A stretch of DNA of 32,068 nt from an uncultured Acidimicrobiales bacterium. Lineage in GTDB: Bacteria; Actinomycetota; Acidimicrobiia; Acidimicrobiales; CALAML01. The stretch covers positions 1-32,068 of the forward strand of contig CALAML010000145.1 in NCBI GenBank assembly GCA_937925845.1, read 5' to 3'. The position numbers and the translations under genes were made by a program. The notes under the pieces were generated by a model. That model was not told the origin of the DNA. It saw nothing but the letters and a program-made list of their open reading frames with translations, and made no database searches. How positions within the stretch are numbered: position 1 is the stretch's first letter; each line of letters begins with the position of its first letter. Positions 13,731-20,906 of this stretch are shown here, in pieces.

Positions 13731-15965
13731 CTAACCGCCGTCCGCCTCCGGTTCGGGCCGCGGCACCAGGACCTGGAGTTGGTAGTCCGCCTCGGCTGAG
13801 GTGGAGGTGAGATCGAAGTGGTAGTCGCCCGTGATGGGTGCGGTGACGGTGGTGCTGCGGTTGAAGCAGCTGAGCTCTGATTCCGTCAGCGGGCCCCGCG
13901 GTCCGGAAAGTGTCGCTCGTGCGCCACACGCTTGATCGATAGTGACCTGCACTTGGTCACCCGCTTCAAGTGCGTACACGAAACGATGGACCTGCCCCTC
14001 AACCTTGAGGCTGGCGCCACGGCTTGGGCAGTCGGCGTCGTCGTAGGCGACCGTGAGTGCTTCGGGTTGGAGCTTCGGCACCGGCACCACTTGCGGGCAG
14101 CTGGACTCGACTGGCTCTCCGGGTACCTGAGCGCTGGGGTCGGTTACATCGAGCAGCCAGAGGTCGTACTGGCTCCCGTCGTTGGTCGCCTCGAGTCGCA
14201 CCGTGTAGAGCCCCGGCCGGGCTGCAGTGATGATGACGGTCTCCGGCAGACAGGCGGCGGACTCTTCGACAAACTGCTCCCCGAGGGGGCCATCGAGAAA
14301 GAAGCTGACGCCGCTGCAGTTCGAGTCGAACTGCACGGTAATCCGGTCATCGGCATCGAGTTCAATGGGGTAGCTGTGGGTTTCGCCGATAGCGCCGAAG
14401 GTGGCGGAGTGACCGGCACAGCTACGACCGTCCAGGCTGGTTTCGGCCGATGCCGGCTGTCGCACCGGCACCACTTGGGGGACCACACAGGCCGACTCGA
14501 GTCGGACGCCGTCAACCTCGGATGCCGACAGGTCGTCGGAGCCGTCGGAGTCATCGGAGCCATCCGCTTCGTCAGGGTCACCCTCGGTCGAGGTGGTCGT
14601 CGACTCCGTGGTGGTGGTTGGCGCGGCGGTAGTGGTAGTCGCTTCGGTTGTCGTCGGCAGGCTGGTTGTGGAGTCCCGACCATCGTTGTCGCCGGCGATG
14701 GTGGTGGACCCGGACCTCGAGGCGATGGTGGTTTCGCCGCTGGGCTCTTCACCGGCATTGTTTAATGCTACGAAGGCAGCCCCGATTCCGAGTATCGATG
14801 CGATGGCCAGCCCGGCAAGGATGAGCACGGTAGATCGTTTGGATTCCGCCGGTGGTTCAGCAGCCGGGAACGCCGCGGCCGTAGCCGGGGGCGTGTAGGT
14901 GGAGCGGGGCCCGGTGATCGACGGGACATGCTGGCCAGCGGGTGGCGGTGGCGAGGCGGGCGGAGCCGCGTTCGTCGGGGTTAGTGGCGTCGTGTCGGAG
15001 GTGTACTCCGTTGTGTCGGCGCCGCTTGGGCTTGGTGGGGTGGGCGGGATGTCGCCGGTGCCGGTCAGCGCGCTGGGGCTGGGTGGTGGCGGGGTGACCG
15101 GCCCTGGCGCCGGTACGGAGCGGGTGGTGTTGCCGACCGCTCCGGCCAGCAGCGAGCGAACTTCGTTGCCGAAGGCGGCTGCGGTTTGGGATCGTTCGTC
15201 GGGGTGTTTGGCCAGGTTGCGGGCCAGGAAGGCATCGACCGCCGGTGGCGCCAGCCCGGCGGCGAGGGGCGGGGCCGGTTCGAGCAGCAACCGCGCCAGC
15301 AGCGGTTCCACCTGGGTGTCCTCGGCTCGGTAGTGCGGGGCCTGCCCGGCGATCAGGTGGTAGAGCGTCGACGCCATGGAGTAGACGTCGGAGCGTTCGT
15401 CTCGCTGGTTGTTGAAGGTTTCGGGGGCGGTGTGGAGCCAGGTGGCGGAGATCTCGGTCGAGGTTTGGCTGACGGTGCCGCCACCGAGCGACGCGATGCC
15501 GAAGTCGGTGAGCTTGGGTACTCCTCCGGCATCGGCGTCGAGCAGGATGTTGGCCGGTTTGATGTCGCGGTGCAGCACCTGGCCCTGGTGAGCGTGTTCC
15601 AGCGCACCGGCGATTTCGGTCATCAGCCGGCAGGCTTCGGGCCAGGGGAGGGGCCCTTGTTGGAGTCGGTCGGCGAGGGTGCCCCCTTCAACGTGCTCCA
15701 TGATCAGGTACGGCCGGTTGTCGGGAAGGAACCCGGCATCATGCACGGTGACCACGTTGGGGTGGTCCGATACGCGACCCATCACCCGGCACTCGTTTTC
15801 GAACCGTCGGCGATCGCGATCCTCGGTCAGCGGGTTGAGCAGCTTGACCGCCACCCGGCGATCGAAACGGGTGTCGGTGGCGGCGTACACCACGCTGAAC
15901 CCACCGCGCCCGATCGGACGTTCATCCGTCAGATGGGGAATCCCCAGCCCCGAGCCTTCTGTCAC
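13731..15965 (-). CDS. Transmembrane Ser/Thr protein kinase with two extracellular four-cysteine repeats (paralogue 2)
   Basis: A 744-residue paralogue of the kinase at 11547-13670, whose start lies 60 nt downstream; the two may share a transcript. Catalytic features are intact: IGRGGFSVVY (18-27), Lys41 in VAVK, HRDIKPAN (132-139) and DFG (154-156, shifted by one extra glycine at residues 147-148). A long Pro/Thr-rich linker (280-375) leads to a membrane helix at about 379-401. A Thr/Ser-rich stalk (TTTAAPTTTTESTTTS) follows, then two repeats with cysteines 493, 516, 550, 572 and 623, 646, 680, 700. The linkers differ greatly from paralogue 1, whereas part of the kinase core is almost identical in DNA. 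Start GTG 15965 is inferred from the alignment of both N-termini. The signal sensed and the substrates are unknown; PASTA domains are absent. Confidence 0.9.
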   Translation of the reverse strand: MTEGSGLGIPHLTDERPIGRGGFSVVYAATDTRFDRRVAVKLLNPLTEDRDRRRFENECRVMGRVSDHPNVVTVHDAGFLPDNRPYLIMEHVEGGTLADRLQQGPLPWPEACRLMTEIAGALEHAHQGQVLHRDIKPANILLDADAGGVPKLTDFGIASLGGGTVSQTSTEISATWLHTAPETFNNQRDERSDVYSMASTLYHLIAGQAPHYRAEDTQVEPLLARLLLEPAPPLAAGLAPPAVDAFLARNLAKHPDERSQTAAAFGNEVRSLLAGAVGNTTRSVPAPGPVTPPPPSPSALTGTGDIPPTPPSPSGADTTEYTSDTTPLTPTNAAPPASPPPPAGQHVPSITGPRSTYTPPATAAAFPAAEPPAESKRSTVLILAGLAIASILGIGAAFVALNNAGEEPSGETTIASRSGSTTIAGDNDGRDSTTSLPTTTEATTTTAAPTTTTESTTTSTEGDPDEADGSDDSDGSDDLSASEVDGVRLESACVVPQVVPVRQPASAETSLDGRSCAGHSATFGAIGETHSYPIELDADDRITVQFDSNCSGVSFFLDGPLGEQFVEESAACLPETVIITAARPGLYTVRLEATNDGSQYDLWLLDVTDPSAQVPGEPVESSCPQVVPVPKLQPEALTVAYDDADCPSRGASLKVEGQVHRFVYALEAGDQVQVTIDQACGARATLSGPRGPLTESELSCFNRSTTVTAPITGDYHFDLTSTSAEADYQLQVLVPRPEPEADGG

Positions 15966-16019
15966 CGTTCCATAATCCCACGTAGCCGGACCAAAGAGGG
16001 AGCGACGGGGGCCGCTTCT

Positions 16020-16052
16020 ACATGCAACGGGTGTCTGACGCCCGTTGCATGT
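16020..16052 (-). terminator. Hairpin downstream of the acyl-CoA dehydrogenase-like gene
   Basis: Perfect 12-bp arms ACATGCAACGGG and CCCGTTGCATGT around a 9-nt centre. It lies 3 nt after the stop codon of the gene at 16056-17210, and between it and the kinase start at 15965. There is no T-tract, so it may be an actinobacterial-type terminator or a 3' stabilising hairpin. Confidence 0.55.
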
Positions 16053-16055
16053 TCG

Positions 16056-17210
16056 CTAGAGGCCAAAGGACTCTGTCTCCAGGCCTAGGCGGATGCGGCC
16101 CGCCACCTCGAAGGTGCGGGGCGCAACCATGGCGTGTTGTGTGGCCACCATGGCGTCGCGGAAGCAGCGTTGGAGCGGCGATGTCTTGTAGACCGCAGCG
16201 CCCCCTCCGGCCTTGTACATCAGCTCGGTCACCTCGCCGGCGGTCTGGGTGGCGTGGGTGGCCGCCAGCCGAAGCAGTCCGCGGGCTTCGAGGTCGGGCG
16301 AGGCCCCGGCCACCGCGGCATCCCATTGGGTTTCGGTGGTCTCTCGCATCAGGCTTCGGGCCGCTTGCAGTTTGGCCTCGGCGATGGCGGTGTCGGCCTG
16401 CACCGGCGATCGTTCCCGCAGCGTGCGCGAGCTGCCCTGCGGTCGTTTGGCCTGGGCCAGGTCGACCAGTTCGTCGATGGAGCGACGGGCGATGCCGAGG
16501 GCTGCGGCCGAAACGGCCACGGCCAGTAGGCCGAAGAAGGAGAAGTGGGCGAAGGGGTTGTCGCGAACGGGAGCATCGAGCCCGATCTGGGCCCAACGAC
16601 CCTCGGGGACAAACGCGTTGGTCACTTCGTAGTCGCCGGAGCCGGTACCGCAAAGGCCCGAGACGTCCCAGTTGTCGATGAACTGGACGTCGGTCGGATC
16701 AAAGAACACAAAGGGCATGGCCAGACCGTCGTCGCGGGCGGTGCCGTTGCCGTCGGCATCCACGAGTCGACAGCCGCCGCCGATCCAGGTGCAGTGCCGG
16801 GTGCCCGACCCCCATTGCCAGCGACCGGTAACTGACAGTCCGCCGTCGACCGGGGTGGCCCGCCCCATGGGTGCGGCGAACCCGCCGAAGATGTTGTTGG
16901 GGTCGCCGAAGAGTTTCTCGGCGTGGGCGCTGGGCAGGTAGGAGGCCATCAGCGAGGTGGTGGAGGAGATGGCCACGCACCAGCCCACCGCGCTGTCGTG
17001 ATAGGCAAACTCTTCGATGGCTTCAAGGCTTTGCCAGGCGGTTACACCGGGGCCGCCGAGGTCGTCGGGCACGTATTGGCGGAAGGCGCCGGTCGGCCGG
17101 ATCTGGTCGACCAGGTCGAGGGGGAGAGTGCCGAGTGTCTCGATCTCATCGGATCGTTTCGAGATCTCCGGGCCCAGGGTTTGGGCGGCGCTCAGCACAG
17201 GGTTGGTCAT
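16056..17210 (-). CDS. Acyl-CoA dehydrogenase-fold flavin-dependent monooxygenase/hydroxylase (HsaA-like, group D)
   Basis: A 384-residue acyl-CoA dehydrogenase-superfamily protein. The N-terminal helices include YVPDDLGGPGVTAWQSLEAI (46-65). Next come VGWCVAISSTTSLMASYLP, VTGRWQWGSGTRHCTW (127-142), GLCGTGSGDYEVTNAFVPEG and a helical C-terminus with TELMYKAGGGAAVYKTSPLQ. The SGxxH-type strand and the G-x-x-GTGS motif match flavin monooxygenase oxygenase components such as HsaA rather than classical acyl-CoA dehydrogenases, and the catalytic glutamate of the latter is not obvious. These enzymes hydroxylate aromatic or steroid-derived substrates with FMNH2 from a reductase; no reductase gene is adjacent, so the substrate is unknown. 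TAAGCT lies 6 nt before ATG 17210, and no Shine-Dalgarno is seen. Confidence 0.75.
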   Translation of the reverse strand: MTNPVLSAAQTLGPEISKRSDEIETLGTLPLDLVDQIRPTGAFRQYVPDDLGGPGVTAWQSLEAIEEFAYHDSAVGWCVAISSTTSLMASYLPSAHAEKLFGDPNNIFGGFAAPMGRATPVDGGLSVTGRWQWGSGTRHCTWIGGGCRLVDADGNGTARDDGLAMPFVFFDPTDVQFIDNWDVSGLCGTGSGDYEVTNAFVPEGRWAQIGLDAPVRDNPFAHFSFFGLLAVAVSAAALGIARRSIDELVDLAQAKRPQGSSRTLRERSPVQADTAIAEAKLQAARSLMRETTETQWDAAVAGASPDLEARGLLRLAATHATQTAGEVTELMYKAGGGAAVYKTSPLQRCFRDAMVATQHAMVAPRTFEVAGRIRLGLETESFGL

Positions 17211-17216
17211 GGCCGA

Positions 17217-17222
17217 AGCTTA
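17217..17222 (-). promoter_or_regulatory. Candidate -10 element for the monooxygenase-like gene
   Basis: Minus-strand TAAGCT, 6 nt before ATG 17210. Confidence 0.45.
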
Positions 17223-17328
17223 CGCTTAGCCGCGGCGTGGCAAGAGTCGAGCGGTTTCGGGCGATCGTTGGAGAGCGAACGCTGTCGCGGAGAACTCACG
17301 CCCATGAGAGGTGGCGACCTTCGCCGGA

Positions 17329-18249
17329 TCAGACGTGGAGCAGGCGGCTGCGGGTGAGGGCTCGCATGCCCCGGGTCAGGCTGATGATGGCTGCGATCCA
17401 GGCCAGGGCGCCGATGAAGATGGTGAACAGCGCCGAGCCGAAGAGGGCACCGCTGGCCTGGCTGTAAGCCACCATGATCAGCGGGATGCTCACGAGCCCG
17501 GCGGCCTGTTGCGCGGCAGCGGTGCTCTTTACTCGGGCCGAGAGCCGCAGCACGATCGAGAGGGTGAAGAGCAGGAACGGCGGCACCACCCAGAACATCA
17601 GCATCAGCCATTCGGGGGTGGGGAAGAACCACCCGCCGGCGCCGGGGCCAACAAGAATGTTCACCACCAGCGAGTAGATGCCGAAGCCGATCAGGGTGGT
17701 GGCGTAGCCGGGCACGATGCTGGCGAGCAGTTTGCCGGCGAAGATTTCGCGCACCGAAGCGGGGGAGTGGGCCAGGAATTCGCCGGTGCCTTTCTCGCGC
17801 TCGCCCACGATCGACGACGAGCCGATTGCGGTCGAGATGGTGAGGGGCACCACGATGGCGAGCGGCGCAAACAGGTAGACCGCCAGCGCGTAGGCCGCTC
17901 GGGTGGACGGGTCGTCGCCCTTGATCTTCTCCTGAGCGTTCTCGGGGAGCGCTTCGAGGGTGTCGGCGAACTGACTGACCGCCTCGACGCTTCCCACCTT
18001 GGTGATCATTATCAGCAGAATGCTGGGGATGATCAGAAAGAACATGATGCCCATGAACGCCATCGGCATCCAGAAGTCCTTGGCATAGAGCACCTGGCGG
18101 AGTTCGGTCTTGGCCACGATCACGCAGCGATTCCAGTTGAAACCCTCGACCGGTCGACGCGAGTAGTCGGTTGCTTCCGCCTGGCCGGGATGATGGTCAG
18201 GTGAGTGGGTCGGGGTTGGTTCCTGGACCGGATTCGGGGCGATAGTCAT
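17329..18249 (-). CDS. ABC-2 type transporter permease (NatB-like)
   Basis: A 306-residue membrane protein. About 45 hydrophilic Pro-rich residues precede a short amphipathic region (CVIVAKTELRQVLYAKDFW). Six membrane segments are then likely: one near FMGIMFFLIIPSILLIMI, others at YLFAPLAIVVPLTISTAIGS, ATTLIGFGIYSLVVNILV, LMLMFWVVPPFLLFTLSIVL, AGLVSIPLIMVAYSQASGAL and LFTIFIGALAWIAAIISLTR. GEREKGTGEFLAHSP is the family's conserved cytoplasmic loop that meets the ATPase. ATG 18249 overlaps the stop of the ATPase gene (ATGA), giving translational coupling; a much longer open frame upstream is the ATPase gene read out of frame. The cargo is unknown; sodium, drugs or lipids are possible for this class. 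Confidence 0.87.
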   Translation of the reverse strand: MTIAPNPVQEPTPTHSPDHHPGQAEATDYSRRPVEGFNWNRCVIVAKTELRQVLYAKDFWMPMAFMGIMFFLIIPSILLIMITKVGSVEAVSQFADTLEALPENAQEKIKGDDPSTRAAYALAVYLFAPLAIVVPLTISTAIGSSSIVGEREKGTGEFLAHSPASVREIFAGKLLASIVPGYATTLIGFGIYSLVVNILVGPGAGGWFFPTPEWLMLMFWVVPPFLLFTLSIVLRLSARVKSTAAAQQAAGLVSIPLIMVAYSQASGALFGSALFTIFIGALAWIAAIISLTRGMRALTRSRLLHV

Positions 18250-19463
18250 CGGCGTTGCTGGCTCCGGATCGAGAAGTAGAGCTCTTCGAGGGTTGGCACC
18301 ACCGGTTCGACCCGCTCGATGCGGATGCCGGAGCTCACCAGGTGGTCGACGATGTCGGGGATCACCGAGTGGTCTTCGATGGCCACCACCACCGGGTCGC
18401 TGGCCGAGTTGGGCAGCACCGGTTCGCCGACCACACCGGGCACGGGCGGGCGGGTGGCCACGGTGGCCGCCGCCGGATGGCTCAGGTTCTGGGCCGCACC
18501 GGTGCCTCGCAGCACGTTCACCAGTGCCGCCGGGTCGCTGGCGGTGATGCGCATCAGCGGGCCCGGGCCAAACCACTCGGTCAGTTCGTCGGGGGTTCCC
18601 GACACCAGGTTGCGACCGGCGTCGAGCACCACCAATTGGTCGGCGATGCCTTCGGCTTCGCTGAGCAGGTGGGTGCACATCAACACGGTGATGCCGTCGC
18701 GGCAGAGTTCGGCGATCAGCTCCAGCACCGCCTTGGCGCTCTCGGGGTCGAGTCCGGAAGTGGGCTCGTCGAGCAGCAGGAGTTCGGGCGAGTTGAGGAT
18801 GGCGCGGCTCAGGGTAAGGCGGGTCTTCATGCCGGTCGAGTAGCCGGCCACCTTCTGGTCCAAAGCGTGTTCGATGCCGAAGCGTTCGGCGGCGGGCCGG
18901 ATGCCGGCGTCGCTGTCGTCGCAGCCGTAGAGCTGGGCCGCGTAGCGCAGGTTTTCCCAACCGTTGAGTCGTTCATAAAGCGCCGGTTCGGCCGAGACCA
19001 CGCCGACGCGGGTCCGGATGTCGGCGCCCTGGGTGTGGGGGTCACGGCCGAGCACCCTCCGGTAGCCGACCTCGGGGGTGAGGGCCCCGGTGATCATTCG
19101 AATGGCCGTGGTCTTGCCCGCACCGTTGGGGCCGAGCAACACGGTCAGCTTGCCGAGCGGTACCTGGAGGTCGAGGTTGTTGAGCGCCGGCACGTCGCTT
19201 TCGGCGAACCGCAGGAAGATGCCGCGCATGTCGATGCCGAGCGCGGGCCCGATGCCGTCGGCGCTTTGGCCGAGGGTGTGGCGATAGGAGCTCTGGTCGG
19301 AGTAGCCGGGTGCGGTTTGCTCGGGCGTCGGGGCCTCTGGCGCCACCGGTGTCGCCGGGTGGGCGTTCAGCTCGGTCTGATCGGTCGGAAACGGGCTCGC
19401 CGATCCAACTCCACCATCAAAGTTCCCACCGGGCGCGCCCGCCACGGGCTGCGAATTCACCAT
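18246..19463 (-). CDS. ABC transporter ATP-binding protein (NatA-like)
   Basis: A 405-residue ATPase of an ABC-2 exporter. Walker A is GPNGAGKTT (111-119), the signature is YSTGMKTRL (208-215 region) and Walker B is LLLLDEPTSGLD (228-239), followed by the switch histidine in CTHLLSEAE. The Q-loop reads SAEPALYERL, with glutamate in place of glutamine, as in some NatA-type proteins. Residues 1-75 are an unusual Pro/Ala/Gly/Thr-rich segment predicted to be disordered. The C-terminal ~100 residues form the regulatory extension common in this class (VVPTLEELYFSIR). ATG 19463 is the only good upstream start; Met79 would remove the extension but has no Shine-Dalgarno. It is first in a two-gene operon with the permease and divergent from ruvC, 187 nt away. 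Confidence 0.9.
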   Translation of the reverse strand: MVNSQPVAGAPGGNFDGGVGSASPFPTDQTELNAHPATPVAPEAPTPEQTAPGYSDQSSYRHTLGQSADGIGPALGIDMRGIFLRFAESDVPALNNLDLQVPLGKLTVLLGPNGAGKTTAIRMITGALTPEVGYRRVLGRDPHTQGADIRTRVGVVSAEPALYERLNGWENLRYAAQLYGCDDSDAGIRPAAERFGIEHALDQKVAGYSTGMKTRLTLSRAILNSPELLLLDEPTSGLDPESAKAVLELIAELCRDGITVLMCTHLLSEAEGIADQLVVLDAGRNLVSGTPDELTEWFGPGPLMRITASDPAALVNVLRGTGAAQNLSHPAAATVATRPPVPGVVGEPVLPNSASDPVVVAIEDHSVIPDIVDHLVSSGIRIERVEPVVPTLEELYFSIRSQQRR

Positions 19464-19637
19464 TACGGAACCATCGACACAAGTTGACGGTGGCCTAAGC
19501 CCTAAGTTGGGAGTTCTGTAGGGGCGGCGCGGGCGAGTTATCGCAGCGAGGGCCGTGTGGGGTCGGTGACGTGTCCAGGAACGGGCGCCGAGTGCTCACC
19601 GAACGTGGGCTTTGGTGGACTCGCGCGTGGCGGATGG

Positions 19638-19643
19638 TAGGTT
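19638..19643 (+). promoter_or_regulatory. Candidate -10 element for ruvC
   Basis: TAGGTT, 7 nt before GTG 19651; same hexamer and spacing as recQ. No convincing actinobacterial LexA box was seen in the 187-nt divergent region. Confidence 0.4.
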
Positions 19644-19650
19644 CGTACGC

Positions 19651-20178
19651 GTGTTCGTCCTTGGCATCGATCCTGGAGTTTCCCGCTGCGGTTTTGCGGT
19701 GGTGGAGGCCACGGCCAATGGCCCCAAGGCCCGCGCTATTGGGGTCCTTCGGACCGACCCGAACGACGAGTTACCCTATCGTTTGGCCGAGCTGCATTTT
19801 GAGCTCAAGGGGCTTTTGGACGAGTTCACCCCGCAGGCGGTGGCGGTCGAGCGGGTGTTGTTCCAGGTGAACGTGCGCACCGCCATGTCGGTGGGCCAGG
19901 CCAGCGGTTTGGTGCTGGCCGAAGCGGCGGCCCGAGGGGCAGTGGTGATCGAGTACTCGCCCAACGAGATCAAACAGACCGTGGCCGGCTACGGCAACGC
20001 CGACAAGGAACAGGTGCAGACCATGGTGGCCCGGCTGCTGAAGTTGCCCAGCGCCCCCGAACCGGCCGACGCCGCCGATGCCGCGGCCGTGGCCCTCACC
20101 CATCTGGCGCGAACCAAGATGGCCCGCCGGGTCGAGACCGCTCGTCGGGCGGCCACCACACCCTCCGTGGCGCCATGA
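19651..20178 (+). CDS. ruvC: Holliday junction resolvase RuvC
   Basis: A 175-residue endodeoxyribonuclease that cuts Holliday junctions symmetrically after RuvAB branch migration. The RNase H-fold acidic residues are all present: Asp7 in LGIDPGVSRCG, Glu67 in VAVERVLFQ, and Asp140 and Asp143 in PADAADAAAVALTH. The family is typically 160-190 residues. An open frame starts 13 codons earlier, but GTG 19651 places GIDPG at the usual position near the N-terminus and has a TAGGTT box 7 nt upstream. The stop is 58 nt from ruvA; the three ruv genes probably form one transcript. Confidence 0.96.
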   Translation: MFVLGIDPGVSRCGFAVVEATANGPKARAIGVLRTDPNDELPYRLAELHFELKGLLDEFTPQAVAVERVLFQVNVRTAMSVGQASGLVLAEAAARGAVVIEYSPNEIKQTVAGYGNADKEQVQTMVARLLKLPSAPEPADAADAAAVALTHLARTKMARRVETARRAATTPSVAP

Positions 20179-20236
20179 TCGCCGGCCGAAGCCCGGTCTG
20201 GGCACTGTCACACCCTGCTGATAGGCAGGTACCAAC

Positions 20237-20857
20237 ATGATTGGATCACTTCGAGGAAAACTGACCGAACGCGACATCAAGGGCGAGGTGTTGATCGAGG
20301 TCAACGGCATCGGCTGGCGGGCCTCGGTCACGCCGGCCACCGCCACCTCGCTCGGCGACATCGGCAGCGACGTCTTTCTCCATATTCACCACCACATCCG
20401 TGAGGGCGATCAACAGCTCTTTGGCTTCCTCTCGAGCGAGGAGCGGCGGATGTTTGTGGCCTTGATCTCGGCTCATGGGGTCGGTCCTTCGCTCGGCCTC
20501 GCCATCCTGGCCGTGCATGGTCCGGGTGAGTTGGCGTCGGTACTGCGCACCGAGGATGTGGCGGCCCTGTGCCTGGTGCCTGGTGTGGGCAAGAAAACCG
20601 CGGCCCGCTTGGTGGTCGACCTCAAATCCAAGATCGTCGACATCGATCTCGACTTTGCCTCCGGCGCCGTTGGTGGGGGAGCCGCTGGCCCAGCTTCAGC
20701 CACCAACGATGTGGTTGAGGCGTTGGCCACCATGGGCTTTTCCGACACCGAGATCACCACGGTGATGCGTGATCTCGCCGACACCTCCGAAGCCGATAGC
20801 CCAGAGGAGCTGCTGAAGGATGCACTGAAGCGACTGGCCGCCCTCAAGAAGCGCTGA
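20237..20857 (+). CDS. ruvA: Holliday junction branch migration protein RuvA
   Basis: A 206-residue junction-binding subunit. Domain I starts with the family hallmark MIGSLRGKLTERD, an OB-fold with VEVNGIGW-like and HHHIREGDQQLFGF segments. Domain II has two helix-hairpin-helix motifs: ISAHGVGPSLGLAIL (77-91) and LVPGVGKKTAARLVVDL (113-129). A Gly/Ala-rich flexible linker (141-155) leads to domain III (156-206), which contacts RuvB. RuvA tetramers hold the four-way junction for RuvB. GGCAGG lies upstream of ATG 20237. Length and motif order are normal for the family. Confidence 0.97.
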   Translation: MIGSLRGKLTERDIKGEVLIEVNGIGWRASVTPATATSLGDIGSDVFLHIHHHIREGDQQLFGFLSSEERRMFVALISAHGVGPSLGLAILAVHGPGELASVLRTEDVAALCLVPGVGKKTAARLVVDLKSKIVDIDLDFASGAVGGGAAGPASATNDVVEALATMGFSDTEITTVMRDLADTSEADSPEELLKDALKRLAALKKR

Positions 20858-20906
20858 GCCAGTCATCCCGACCCACCCTGCCCGCCCCGCCCAAGGATCC
20901 ATCCCC

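Noticed and set aside
17310-17328. Terminator after the ABC permease (GGCGA-agg-TCGCC)
   Set aside because: A 5-bp stem is too weak to support in DNA this GC-rich.
17329-18960. 543-codon minus-strand frame as a single ABC permease
   Set aside because: Its first 237 codons are the ATPase gene in another frame and are low-complexity. The ATGA overlap at 18246-18249 gives the natural permease start.
19464-19650. SOS (LexA) box upstream of ruvC
   Set aside because: GAAC occurs, but no properly spaced GTTC half-site matches the actinobacterial consensus.
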